From Nonomuraea longispora (GTDB lineage Bacteria; Actinomycetota; Actinomycetes; Streptosporangiales; Streptosporangiaceae), in the NCBI RefSeq assembly GCF_004348345.1, contig NZ_SMJZ01000078.1, forward strand, positions 1 to 35,299: a stretch of DNA of 35,299 bases, read 5' to 3'. The position numbers and the translations under genes were made by a program. The notes under the pieces are model-generated. The model ran no database searches. It saw only the letters and a list, made by a program, of their open reading frames with translations, and was not told where the DNA came from. This document shows positions 19,585 through 27,239 of the stretch, in pieces (the first letter of the stretch is position 1; the number at the start of each line of letters is the position of its first letter).

Positions 19585-20100
19585 TTACACCGTATCGGTG
19601 TTTGACCCTTGGGGATGACGCGAACCCTTCTTCCTGGCCCGGTAGGCCCGGGTCTTGGTGCGGTTGCCGCACACACGCATGGAACACCACGAGCGCGACC
19701 TGTTCTTCGACGCATCGATGAACGCCCACTGGCACGTCCCCTCCGCACACACCTTGAGGCGGTCCCACGACGCTGTCACGGCCGACACGGCGATCGCCGC
19801 CAGCCCGCCCCGCACGCCGCCTCCCGCCGTGGCGGGCTCGGGCCGCTCGCCCTGCCTGACCCTGATCATGAGGGGCAACGCGGGCAGCTCGGCCGCCTCG
19901 CGCCTGAGCGCCGTCCTGAGCGTCTCGCGCAGGGCGATCGCGGTGTGCAGGTCGTCGTCGGTGGCCCGGTCGCGCGGCTCGGCCAGGCCGCGCTCGCGCA
20001 GCCACACGGCCAGCTCGGCGGGGGACGACAGCTCGTCCGCCTGGGCTTCGACGTCGTAGGTGTTCACGAAGTCGCGTACGAGCTCCGCGGGGCACGGCAT
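19585..20100 (-). CDS. ABATE/CGNR zinc-finger regulator
   Basis: The 171-residue product has an N-terminal ABATE-type helical domain (PAELVRDFVNTYDVEAQADE) and a C-terminal CGNR zinc finger. The zinc finger has Cys residues in VCAEGTCQWAFIDASKNRSR, then WCSMRVCGNRTKTRAYRARK. Such proteins are presumed DNA-binding regulators, and the C-terminal basic tail fits that. I chose ATG 20100 because TAGAGT lies exactly seven bases upstream; GTG 20109 would overlap that -10 box. The regulon is unknown. A 44-base gap separates it from the leftward MocR gene upstream. Confidence 0.88.
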   Translation of the reverse strand: MPCPAELVRDFVNTYDVEAQADELSSPAELAVWLRERGLAEPRDRATDDDLHTAIALRETLRTALRREAAELPALPLMIRVRQGERPEPATAGGGVRGGLAAIAVSAVTASWDRLKVCAEGTCQWAFIDASKNRSRSWCSMRVCGNRTKTRAYRARKKGSRHPQGSNTDTV

Positions 20101-20107
20101 GCCGGTC

Positions 20108-20113
20108 ACTCTA
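20108..20113 (-). promoter_or_regulatory. -10 box TAGAGT of CGNR gene
   Basis: TAGAGT on the minus strand is followed by seven bases (GACCGGC) and ATG 20100. This predicts a leaderless transcript and favours the ATG over GTG 20109. Confidence 0.6.
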
Positions 20114-20144
20114 ATGGGCGTGGATCAAGCACACGTGCGCGCCC

Positions 20145-21551
20145 TCAGGGATCCATGGTGACCTCGTCCAGTGCCCGGGCGAGCCGGCGTACCCCTTCGT
20201 GCAGCTCAGCCAGGTGCGCGGCGGCCAGGTGGGTCACCCGGATCCGCGGCCCCGGCGGCTCGGAGGGATAGTAGATCCGGCCGGGGCTGACCAGCGCGCC
20301 GTTGCGCCGCGCGGTCGCCACCAGCGCGCCCTCGTCGATCGCGGCCGGCAGCCGTACCCACAGGTGCATCCCGCCTGCGGGCAGCAGGTGCGGCTCGGCC
20401 CGCGGCATCCGCGCGGCGAGCGCGGCGGCCAGCGCGTCGCGGCGGACCTCGATCTCCGCGTGGACGGCGGCCAGGTGCCGCCGCCACGCCGGTGACCCGA
20501 CGAACTCCAGCGCAGTCTCCTGCAACGGCCGTGCCACGAAGAACGACTCGACGAGCTGCCCGGCCCGTAGCCGGTGCGCGGCCGGCCCTCTGGCGATCAC
20601 CGCCGCCACCCGCATGCTCGGCGACAGGATCTTCGTCAGCGAACCCACGTGGACCACCGTGCCGTGCCTGTCCATGGACGCCAGCGACGGGGGTGCCTGC
20701 GCGGTCAGGTAGCGGGCGAAGTCGTCCTCGATCACGAACGCGCCCGCTGCCCTGGCGACGTCCAGCACCTGCACCCGGCGCCCGGCCGGCAGGGTCGCGC
20801 CCGTCGGGTTGTGCAGGGTGGGCTGGCAGAGGAAGACCCTTGCCCCGGTCACGGCGAACGCCTCGGCCAGCAGGTCGGGCCGTACTCCTTCGCGGTCCAT
20901 GGGCACCGCCGTGGGCCGCAGCCCCGCGGCCCTGGCCGCCACGAGCGCGCCCGGGTAGGTGGGCGTCTCTACCAGCACCGGCGTGCCGGGCGCGGCGAGC
21001 GCGCGGAACGCGTGGGTCAGCGCCGCCTGCCCGCCGCTCACGATCAGCGCGTCGGCGGCGGTCACGTCGCCTCCCGCCTGCGCCGCGAACCATCTGCGCA
21101 GTTCGAGCAGGCCGGGCAGCGGCGGCATGGCCCAGGCGCCGGGCCGCCGCACGGCCCGCGCCGCCGCCGCGGCGAGCTGCCGGTCGGGCCGCAGCCCCGG
21201 ACGCAGGTAGCCACCCGTGAGCGGTACGGAGCCTTCGGCCGCCACACCCAGCAACTCCGCGACGGGGCCTTCGTCGACCACCCGGTCGCCGAGCGCGACG
21301 GTCTGCCACGACAGGTCCGCCGCGTCCTCGCTCCTGGCCACCTGCTGGGCCACGTACGCGCCGCTGCCGGGTCTCGTCACCACCCGCCCCTCGGCGGCCA
21401 GCTGTCCGAGCGCCCGCGACACCGTGACAGGACTGACGTTGTGCCTGCGCATGATCTCGCGGCTCGACGGCAACCGCGCGCCGGGGCCGAGCCTGGCGGC
21501 CTCGCCACGCAGCATCGCGGCGATCTTGGCGATACTGCTATCGTTGTCCAT
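20145..21551 (-). CDS. MocR/PdxR-type GntR regulator with aminotransferase domain
   Basis: The 468-residue product joins an N-terminal GntR winged helix (ARLPSSREIMRRHNVSPVTV, then GRVVTRPGSGAYV) to a fold-type I aminotransferase-like domain. The second domain has NPTGATLP, IEDDFARYL and the PLP-binding lysine in HVGSLTKILSPSMR. MocR regulators bind PLP or an aldimine and usually control a divergent or adjacent gene. Here the EamA exporter is divergent, and the start codons overlap at CATG (21549-21552). ATG 21551 follows TATTCT (21560-21565) by eight bases, so a leaderless or nearly leaderless transcript is predicted. The likely target is the eamA gene plus itself. Confidence 0.92.
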   Translation of the reverse strand: MDNDSSIAKIAAMLRGEAARLGPGARLPSSREIMRRHNVSPVTVSRALGQLAAEGRVVTRPGSGAYVAQQVARSEDAADLSWQTVALGDRVVDEGPVAELLGVAAEGSVPLTGGYLRPGLRPDRQLAAAAARAVRRPGAWAMPPLPGLLELRRWFAAQAGGDVTAADALIVSGGQAALTHAFRALAAPGTPVLVETPTYPGALVAARAAGLRPTAVPMDREGVRPDLLAEAFAVTGARVFLCQPTLHNPTGATLPAGRRVQVLDVARAAGAFVIEDDFARYLTAQAPPSLASMDRHGTVVHVGSLTKILSPSMRVAAVIARGPAAHRLRAGQLVESFFVARPLQETALEFVGSPAWRRHLAAVHAEIEVRRDALAAALAARMPRAEPHLLPAGGMHLWVRLPAAIDEGALVATARRNGALVSPGRIYYPSEPPGPRIRVTHLAAAHLAELHEGVRRLARALDEVTMDP

Positions 21552-21567
21552 GAAGAAGGAGAATAGC
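21537..21567. promoter_or_regulatory. Divergent promoter/operator between mocR and eamA
   Basis: GCTAT at 21537-21541 and ATAGC at 21563-21567 are inverted around the overlapping start codons. The left copy is part of CGATA-CTGC-TATCG, and the right copy lies in TAGCGCTA, a perfect eight-base palindrome. On the minus strand TATTCT (21560-21565) is a good -10 for mocR; on the plus strand TATCGT (21539-21544) is a candidate -10 for eamA, five bases from its ATG. A MocR dimer bound here could shut both promoters. The operator role is inference. Confidence 0.45.
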
Positions 21568-22476
21568 GCTACTGTCGATGTTGGAGTAGCGGTCCCCACC
21601 TCGGAGCGGGGCCTGCGACGCCGGGGCACCGCCCTGGCCTTCCTCGGCGTCCTCGCGTTCTCCGGTTCCTTTCCCGCCACCGTCCACGCGATGCGGGGCT
21701 TCGACCCGTGGCTGACCGCCGTGGGCCGGGCGGCCGTGGCAGGCGTGGTGGCCCTGATCTGCCTGAAGGCCGCCGGCCGCCCGTTGCTCCCGCCGCGCGA
21801 CCAGCGGCGCGCCTACGTGCTGATCTCCCTGGGCGTGGTCCTCGGCTTTCCCGCCTTCAGCGGTCTGGCCCTGGACCTGGGCGCGAGCACGGCGCACGCC
21901 GCGGTGGTCACCGGGCTCCTCCCCGCAGCCACCGCCGCCTGCGCCGTCGTGTCGGCCGGCGAGCGCCCCCGCCCGCTCTTCTGGGCCGGTTGTACGGCCG
22001 GAGCCGCCGCCATCACCGCCTTCACCCTCACCCAGCACCACGGCAGGCCCACCTGGCCCGACCTGCTCCTGGTCGGCGCCCTGCTGTCGGCGGCGGTCGG
22101 CTACACGGAGGGCGGCCGGCTGTCCAGGCAGACCCCTGGCTGGCAGGTGATCTCCCATACCCTCGTCCTGTCGCTCCCGCTGACGGTGCCCATCACGGTG
22201 GTGCTGGCCCTGGCCACGCCGATGACCCCGACGCCGCCGTCGGTGGCCGGTCTCGCCTACGTGGCGCTGGTCTCGATGTTCCTCGGCTTCTTCCCCTGGT
22301 ACGCGGGCCTGGCCCAGGGCGGCATCGCCAGGGCGGGACAGACCCAGCTCACCCAGCCGCTCCTGACGCTCGCCTGGGCGTGGGCGCTGATGGGCGAGCG
22401 ATTCGGCCCGGTCACGGTGGTCGCGGCGCTGGCCGTCCTGGTCTGCGTGGCCGTCACCCAGCGAGCCCGTACTTGA
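21550..22476 (+). CDS. EamA/DMT-family exporter
   Basis: The 308-residue product has about ten hydrophobic segments in two similar halves, the EamA (drug/metabolite) layout. The first half starts at GTALAFLGVLAFSGSFPATV and has VGRAAVAGVVALICL; the second contains YVALVSMFLGFFPWYAGLAQ and the conserved QLTQPLLTLAWAWALMGE end. EamA carriers export amino acids, metabolites or drugs. ATG 21550 overlaps the start of the divergent mocR gene, so it is the probable target of that regulator. No in-frame GTG or ATG close by offers a better start. The substrate is unknown; MocR control would fit an amine or amino acid. Confidence 0.9.
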   Translation: MKKENSATVDVGVAVPTSERGLRRRGTALAFLGVLAFSGSFPATVHAMRGFDPWLTAVGRAAVAGVVALICLKAAGRPLLPPRDQRRAYVLISLGVVLGFPAFSGLALDLGASTAHAAVVTGLLPAATAACAVVSAGERPRPLFWAGCTAGAAAITAFTLTQHHGRPTWPDLLLVGALLSAAVGYTEGGRLSRQTPGWQVISHTLVLSLPLTVPITVVLALATPMTPTPPSVAGLAYVALVSMFLGFFPWYAGLAQGGIARAGQTQLTQPLLTLAWAWALMGERFGPVTVVAALAVLVCVAVTQRART

Positions 22477-22520
22477 AAGACGTGACGCCGACACGCAGGA
22501 TGGGGGAGGAGGTGTCACAC

Positions 22521-23543
22521 ATGGCGGACCTCACGATCCCAGAGGGCGGTTTCTGGCCTGCGCCGCAGATCCCGCAGCCCAACATCTATCCCATGGAATG
22601 GCGAGTCGAGACGGAGAAACTCGCCGCCATCTACGAGAAGTCCAAGCGCATGGTCTGGAACCCGGCCGACCTGCCCTGGGACGGTCTCGACCCGGACGAC
22701 TTCACCCGCGAGCAGCGCCTGGGCATCATGTACTGGTTCGCCGTCCTGGCGAACTTCGACGCCTCGGGGCCGGCGGTGTTCGCCCGGGCCACCATCCAGG
22801 CCTTCGAGAAACACGAGGAGGACCCGGTCAGGAAGTGTTTCTTCTCGATCACCCGTGACGAGATGAACCACGAGGAGTGTTGCCAGCGGGCCATCGCCAA
22901 GCTGTGGCCGGGCGGGCCGCTCGACTGGACGCCCTCCGACGACCTCGAATCGGCCGCTCACAACAACATCGGCTGGCTCTATCACAACGGCGGCCGCTAC
23001 TGGAACGGCTACAACTCGGCCGTGGGCAAATACTCGCTCCCGGTGCTGTTCACCAGCTTCATGATGGGCGAGATGGCCGCCTCGACGCTCTTCAGGGGCA
23101 TGGCCTCGGGAACACAGCACCCGGTGTTCGGCGAGATGTTCCAGCGCATCGGCAGGGACGAGTCCCGACATCTCCAGATTTGCATGACCATTCTGGAGAA
23201 CGAGTGGCCAGGGCTCACCGAAGACACCAAATCGCTCATCACGCGTCAGCTCAGGGCCGGTTTCGTCTTCCTCAGCATGATCCTCTGGGAGCCTCCCGAG
23301 GGCTTCTGGGAGCTTCCGCCGTACTTCCTGGCCAACCACCGCGTCCTCATGGACCACGCCAGGGAAGCCGGGCTCGGCGTCCTGTCGTACGAGGAGCAGG
23401 CGGAGAACTGGCGCGTGGCCATGGCGAGGGTCCGGGCGATCGTGGAGCGCTGGGGGATCGCCTTCCCCGCCATCCCGGAGCTCGACCTGGAAGGGGTGGA
23501 GGTGGACTTCATCGACCCCGAGGAGATCATCCCGGTCTTCTAG
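22521..23543 (+). CDS. R2-like ferritin-fold diiron protein, function unknown
   Basis: The 340-residue soluble protein shows four helices with diiron-type ligands. These are a Glu-rich helix (ATIQAFEKHEEDP), then RDEMNHEECC (ExxH), GEMAASTLF (Glu) and GRDESRHLQIC (ExxH). The pattern of two ExxH motifs each preceded by a Glu is that of ribonucleotide-reductase-R2-like and other diiron-carboxylate oxidases. The early segment MVWNPADLPWDGLDPDD resembles the helix-A region of such proteins. I do not recognise a named subfamily. ATG 22521 has GGGGAGGAGG upstream. It follows eamA by 44 bases and may share its transcript. A hairpin lies right after the stop. Confidence 0.75.
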   Translation: MADLTIPEGGFWPAPQIPQPNIYPMEWRVETEKLAAIYEKSKRMVWNPADLPWDGLDPDDFTREQRLGIMYWFAVLANFDASGPAVFARATIQAFEKHEEDPVRKCFFSITRDEMNHEECCQRAIAKLWPGGPLDWTPSDDLESAAHNNIGWLYHNGGRYWNGYNSAVGKYSLPVLFTSFMMGEMAASTLFRGMASGTQHPVFGEMFQRIGRDESRHLQICMTILENEWPGLTEDTKSLITRQLRAGFVFLSMILWEPPEGFWELPPYFLANHRVLMDHAREAGLGVLSYEEQAENWRVAMARVRAIVERWGIAFPAIPELDLEGVEVDFIDPEEIIPVF

Positions 23544-23570
23544 CCTGAAGTCCGCGCCATCGGACTCAGG
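23544..23570 (+). terminator. Hairpin after diiron gene
   Basis: CCTGA-A-GTCCG (23544-23554) pairs with CGGAC-TCAGG (23561-23570), ten pairs with one bulged A and a six-base loop. It starts on the base after the TAG stop. Confidence 0.6.
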
Positions 23571-23962
23571 GGAGCTGGGGAACTGCGGCGAGGTGCCCGC
23601 CCTGCTCACCGACCGTGTCCCGGCGGGTAAGGCCATCGCCACGGCGGGCGTGGTCGCTCTCGACCGAGAAGCCGAGGCGGGTGGGCTCACGACTGGTCCT
23701 GGCCGGTGACACCGGCGGCAGGGCCGGGGGAGGTCGATATCGCGCGGAGGAGTTCCCCTGTTCGCCGCGGTCGCCTGGGTCGCCTGGGGGTTCGCCCGCA
23801 CTGGGGGCGGCCCCGTCGCTCGACGCCTGGCGCGAGCGCGCCGCCGCTTCCGGGCGGGCGTGGGTCATGAGGTGGACGACACCACGACGGTCGTGCGCGT
23901 GTGGTTGCGCCTCGTGCCGTACGGGTCGTCGCCGTTCGGGGATGCGCTCGCGAACGTGAGGC
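23571..23962. other. Stretch without a convincing gene
   Basis: No ATG/GTG frame looks coding here. One plus-strand frame from CTG 23758 to a stop at 24030 encodes a hydrophobic start (FAAVAWVAWGFA) then a basic segment, with GGAGGA six bases before the CTG. Its end overlaps the 3' end of the leftward GntR remnant. It may be a relic or a small CTG-started protein; I do not call it a gene. Confidence 0.4.
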
Positions 23963-24160
23963 CTATGAATCCCGATTTATGGGCCATTTCTCGGGGCTGT
24001 GCACATATGTGCCCCGATAAGGGACGGTGAAGACCCATCCCTGCTCTCTGAGGTAGGCAACGGCCTGGCGTACGGTGACTTTGGCGACGCCGTACTGGCG
24101 CATCATCATCTTCTCGCCGGGAATGGCTCTGTTCGGTGGAATATCGCCATTTTTGATATT
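23963..24160 (-). pseudogene. Second wHTH domain of a tandem GntR gene, after an in-frame stop
   Basis: Directly after the TAA at 24161-24163, the same frame continues for 65 codons to TAG at 23963-23965. It encodes a second GntR winged helix: RAIPGEKMMMRQYGVAKV, then TVRQAVAYLREQGW and FTVPYRGTYVHSP. The first half of this domain (MPIYQKIAGEVA) lies before the stop, so the TAA splits helix 1 of domain two. The sequence after the stop is well conserved, and only the single codon is wrong, which suggests a recent nonsense mutation. It could also be a sequencing error or a tolerated truncation. No start codon or ribosome site restores translation of this part on its own, although ATG codons occur at MMM. 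Confidence 0.7.
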
Positions 24161-24478
24161 TTATGCGACTTCTCCGGCGATCTTCTGATAAATCGGCATC
24201 GTCTTGGACGATCGCGGCGCACTCGGCGGGCCGACGAATGTGCCTTCACCCTGCACGGTGTATGCCAGTCCTTGTTCGCGCAGTTCCCGGGCCACCCGTC
24301 GGGCGGTCGTCCGTGCGATGTCATATTCCTTTTCGAGCGTGGCCTCGCTCGGCACCGGATCGCCCGCTTGGAGTTGTCCGCGTTCGATCTGATCGCGGAC
24401 CAGGCCGGCAACCTGCTTGTAGAGAGGAACGAGTCCTTCGCGATCTAGCACGTCCGAACGATAGACGACACCGTACAT
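24161..24478 (-). CDS. GntR-family regulator, first half of a tandem-domain protein
   Basis: The 105-residue product begins at ATG 24478 and has a complete GntR winged helix: VPLYKQVAGLVRDQIERGQL, PVPSEATLEKEYDIARTTAR, then ELREQGLAYTVQGEGTFV. A linker (GPPSAPRSSKT) and the first helix of a second GntR domain follow, cut by TAA at 24161-24163. The full-length form would be about 171 residues with two DNA-binding domains and no effector domain. The truncated form may still bind DNA as a single domain. A 6-bp dyad lies 29 bases upstream of the start. The region is less GC-rich in third positions than neighbouring core genes. Its targets are unknown. Confidence 0.7.
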   Translation of the reverse strand: MYGVVYRSDVLDREGLVPLYKQVAGLVRDQIERGQLQAGDPVPSEATLEKEYDIARTTARRVARELREQGLAYTVQGEGTFVGPPSAPRSSKTMPIYQKIAGEVA

Positions 24479-24506
24479 GTTCTGCTCAAAGCGGACGTCT
24501 GCTAGG

Positions 24507-24522
24507 TCTATGGATACATAGA
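24507..24522. promoter_or_regulatory. Dyad upstream of tandem gntR gene
   Basis: TCTATG-GATA-CATAGA is a perfect 6-bp inverted repeat with a four-base centre, about 30 bases before ATG 24478. Its size suits a GntR-type operator, so autoregulation is possible; this is inference. Confidence 0.4.
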
Positions 24523-24524
24523 GG

Positions 24525-24567
24525 GTGGGCAAGGCCCATGCAGTCTCCACAGCATGGCCTTGCCCAC
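24525..24567. repeat. 12-bp inverted repeat (hairpin)
   Basis: GTGGGCAAGGCC (24525-24536) is perfectly complementary to GGCCTTGCCCAC (24556-24567) with a 19-base loop, extendable by CATG with one bulge. It lies between radC and the GntR gene, next to the dyad at 24507-24522. It may be a terminator or leader structure for leftward transcription. Confidence 0.55.
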
Positions 24568-24915
24568 CAGTTGACGGTCTACAGTGCCGCGTCTGAAGCC
24601 CGTCAAGCAAGAGGTGGCGCCGGAAACCGTCCTGCACCAAAAGTGTTTCGCGCCGGTCTCTGGCGACGCGCCTGCCCAACCGCACGACGTAAACGATCGG
24701 GCTTCGCCCGGGACCGGCACGAAACCATGGACGTGACGACGCGCCCTCCGGAGGCACAAAGCCACGCCATGGCGGGTGCTGGCCGACTGATGTCCATATC
24801 GGCCTCCCGCGGCTTTAGGCTCTCATGGTTGTCCCTTGGAAAACTGCAGATCGTCGCTATGCACAAGATCATGGCCTTTGATGTTGGCTGGGCGAGAGTC
24901 CGCAGTGGATTGGGT
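24568..24915. other. Stretch without a recognised gene
   Basis: Leftward frames of about 85 and 113 codons are open here, but neither resembles a known family or shows clean codon bias. I see no RNA gene. It may be the remnant of a former gene between radC and gntR. Confidence 0.4.
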
Positions 24916-25572
24916 CTATGTCGGGATTCGTCGCCAGCCCGCATCTACGATGATCAGGTGGTCGAGGAGTCGTACGCCGACGGTCTCGGCAGCCGCGAGG
25001 AGCTGGGCGGTGGCTTCCAGATCGGCCACACTCGGCTCCAGGGACCCGCCCGGATGGTTGTGGGCCAGGCCGAACATCGCGCCACCCGCGGTCAACACTT
25101 CGGTGATCACCTCCCGGATCGGCACCGTCGTGTGGTCGGCCCCGCCTTCGGACAGCACCACGCGTCTGAGCACCCGGCCACGGATGTCACACACCACCAG
25201 GACCAGCCGCTCCTGAGCACGATCTCGCAGCAGGGGAGCGCACGCGTGTGCCAGGTCGGACGTGCTGTTGATCTGCTCCCGCTCCGGCCACGCGTCCGCC
25301 CGCCGTACGAGATGGAAGGCCGCACTCACCCGCGCGGCCTTGGCCGGGCCGATGCCGGGCACGGTGAGCAACCTGTGCGGCTCGGAGCGGCTGAGCGCCT
25401 CCAGATCCCCGCAGTGCTGAATCACCTGGCTGGCCAGATCAAGAGCACTCGACCCGCGAAACCCTGAGCCCAGCAGCACGGCCAGCAACTCCCGATCGGC
25501 CAGCGCAGCGGCGCCGCTGGCCATGAGCCGTTCGCGGGGCCGGTCGCCCTTTGGCAGATCCTTGACTCGCAT
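24916..25572 (-). CDS. radC: RadC family (UPF0758/JAB) protein
   Basis: The 218-residue product has an N-terminal helical region (LPKGDRPRERLMASG) and a helix-hairpin-helix (LLTVPGIGPAKAARVSAAF). The C-terminal JAB/MPN+ domain has VPIREVITEVL and the metal motif LAHNHPGGSLEPSVADLEA (His-x-His and Asp). Despite its name, RadC's role in DNA repair is unproven; relatives occur on mobile elements as possible anti-restriction or deubiquitinase-fold proteins. The end (DHLIIVDAGWRRIPT) departs from the usual DHLIIG pattern. ATG 25572 has GGAGG six bases upstream. It stands alone among decayed sequence, consistent with accessory DNA. Confidence 0.9.
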   Translation of the reverse strand: MRVKDLPKGDRPRERLMASGAAALADRELLAVLLGSGFRGSSALDLASQVIQHCGDLEALSRSEPHRLLTVPGIGPAKAARVSAAFHLVRRADAWPEREQINSTSDLAHACAPLLRDRAQERLVLVVCDIRGRVLRRVVLSEGGADHTTVPIREVITEVLTAGGAMFGLAHNHPGGSLEPSVADLEATAQLLAAAETVGVRLLDHLIIVDAGWRRIPT

Positions 25573-26414
25573 CGACAACCTCCGCGACCCGTTCTATCAA
25601 CGCGCACCGACAATCTCTGACCTGCGCATTTGTCGCGGACGACGCCTGTCCACTATCGCCCCCACAGGGCGAGATATCGTGCTACCACGGCATGCGGTCG
25701 GACGGGGAATCACGCCCAGCTCCTTCCGCACGCCGACATGAGCGATGCCTCTGTGGCCCTCTGAGGCAGCCGCGCAACGCTCGGTCCCCGGCGACATTCC
25801 CCTACCTGACGGGGAAGCGTGTGGGGTGACGGCGTGCATCATGAACCGGCCGACGTTCCGATGTGACGGGGGGCTTGAACGTCTTCGGCGTATGACGCCG
25901 GCTCGTTCCGGTGGGAGGCAGAGGACAGGCGTTCGGGCGGGAGGTGGGTAGCGGGTGAGGCTGCTCGAAGACCGCGCATCGCCGCTTTCTGAACGGGTCA
26001 CGGGCCGGCGTGTGGGTCAAGCCGCACCAGGCCGTGCGCGGAAAACTCGCTGCCGCAAACCTGCTCGACCTATCCCGCGTCGTACTCCACTACGCCCACG
26101 TTCAGGCTATAGGGGGGTGGACTACAGGTTCCAGCCCCGTGGACCGGGCAAGCAAGGTTCGGAGATGCCCCATCCCGTCCGACCGGTCCGGACTGTCTGT
26201 CGTGGTCGGTGTCTCATCTCCCAACACCCACACAGAGAGGGTCCCAAGCCGGTCGTGACCGAGCTTCAGACGAAACGCGGCCCTCGCCACGGCGGGCACG
26301 GCAAGCCTGGAAGCTCGCATCACGTACTGATGCGCCACCAGCCGGCGCGTACTCGTCGTCACAACACGCCATCGGGAATGTGCCCGTGAGTCTGGCCGTG
26401 GAGGCGATGACGAA
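25573..26414. other. Long stretch without a recognised gene
   Basis: About 840 bases upstream of radC and beyond the downstream gntR gene hold only short frames on both strands. None has a family signature or good codon use. I saw no tRNA, CRISPR repeat or insertion-sequence ends. The small dyad CCCC-TACCTGAC-GGGG occurs at about 25799-25814. It may be a scar of gene loss. Confidence 0.45.
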
Positions 26415-26460
26415 GGCCCCGGCTCCGGGCGAGAAAATGCGCTCGCCCGGAGCCGGGGCC
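26415..26460 (-). terminator. Strong terminator of the GntR/UTRA gene
   Basis: GGCCCCGGCTCCGGGCGAG (26415-26433) pairs perfectly over 19 bp with 26442-26460 around an eight-base A-rich loop. It lies seven bases past the stop of the leftward gntR gene. It is the strongest hairpin in the window. Confidence 0.75.
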
Positions 26461-26467
26461 CGAGGCC

Positions 26468-27184
26468 CTAAACCGGCATGCTGTACGTGATCCGGAAGCG
26501 GTCTCCCGGGATGACGATGTCGCTGGTCTCGACGGGACGATCGCCGGCCCAGTGGGTGCGTTCGATGTGCAGAACATGAACGCCTGCGGCCAGGTCGAGC
26601 GCATCGATCTCGGCGGGACGGGGGACTCGGGTGTGCACACTTTCGACAATCTCGGTGATCTTCACACCATGGGCGTACATCCTCGCCACCAAGCTGCGCC
26701 GTTCCTCCTCGGAGTGCGCGGCGAACTCCATCGGCTCGTAAGAGGTGGCGAGTTGCAGCGGCCGGCCGTCGCCGCGATAGACGTAACGCGTTTTGCTCAG
26801 CGTGGTCGACTCCTTGAGGCGTAGCCGCCTGGCGATGTCGGGGCCCGCTTCGGCCGGCTCGCTGTGCCAGTCCCATGTCACGCGTCTTCCTTGAGACTGC
26901 AGGTCTGCCGCGAACGGGGCGGGATGGTCCAAGAACCGCCATCGATGCAATGAGGTTAGGTCGGGGCGCTCCCTGACGTAATGGCCCGAGCCCACGCGGC
27001 CGATGATGAGGCCTTCACTCGCGAGCACGCGGAGGGCGTGACGGGCGGCGGTCTCGCCGACCTGATATTTGCGGGTCAGCTGCGCCCGCGACGGAATGGG
27101 CGCGCCGGGGGGAAGGGTGCCGTCGGTGATCTGTCGCCGGATGTCTTCGACGACACGCAGGTAGACCGGATCTGAGGTGGCCAC
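26468..27184 (-). CDS. GntR/HutC-type regulator with UTRA domain
   Basis: The 238-residue product has an N-terminal GntR winged helix (YLRVVEDIRRQITDGTL, IPSRAQLTRKYQVGETAARH, GLIIGRVGSGHYV). A C-terminal UTRA effector domain follows (KTRYVYRGDGRPLQLATSYE, VLHIERTHWAGDRPVETSDI, ending RFRITYSMPV). HutC-type regulators sense small metabolites, often sugars or amino-acid derivatives; the ligand here is unknown. GTG 27184 follows an AGGGATGG site. No neighbouring enzyme or transporter gene suggests a target, which is unusual for the family. A dyad (TGCCG-TATT-CGGCA) lies about 40 bases upstream, and a perfect terminator follows the stop. Confidence 0.92.
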   Translation of the reverse strand: MATSDPVYLRVVEDIRRQITDGTLPPGAPIPSRAQLTRKYQVGETAARHALRVLASEGLIIGRVGSGHYVRERPDLTSLHRWRFLDHPAPFAADLQSQGRRVTWDWHSEPAEAGPDIARRLRLKESTTLSKTRYVYRGDGRPLQLATSYEPMEFAAHSEEERRSLVARMYAHGVKITEIVESVHTRVPRPAEIDALDLAAGVHVLHIERTHWAGDRPVETSDIVIPGDRFRITYSMPV

Positions 27185-27225
27185 TAGTCCATCCCTGGGG
27201 GTTCGTGTGAGGCGTTGCCCTATGT

Positions 27226-27239
27226 TGCCGTATTCGGCA
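27226..27239. promoter_or_regulatory. Dyad upstream of GntR/UTRA gene
   Basis: TGCCG-TATT-CGGCA is a perfect 5-bp inverted repeat about 40 bases before GTG 27184. It is a candidate autoregulatory operator; the evidence is position and symmetry only. Confidence 0.35.

Noticed and set aside
26127..26138. T-arm-like string GGTTCCAGCCCC in the gene-free stretch
   Set aside because: No acceptor partner or anticodon stem is found upstream, so it is not a tRNA; an attachment-site remnant cannot be argued from this alone.
25573..26414. Search for CRISPR repeats or insertion-sequence ends
   Set aside because: No direct repeats with regular spacing and no matching terminal inverted repeats were seen.
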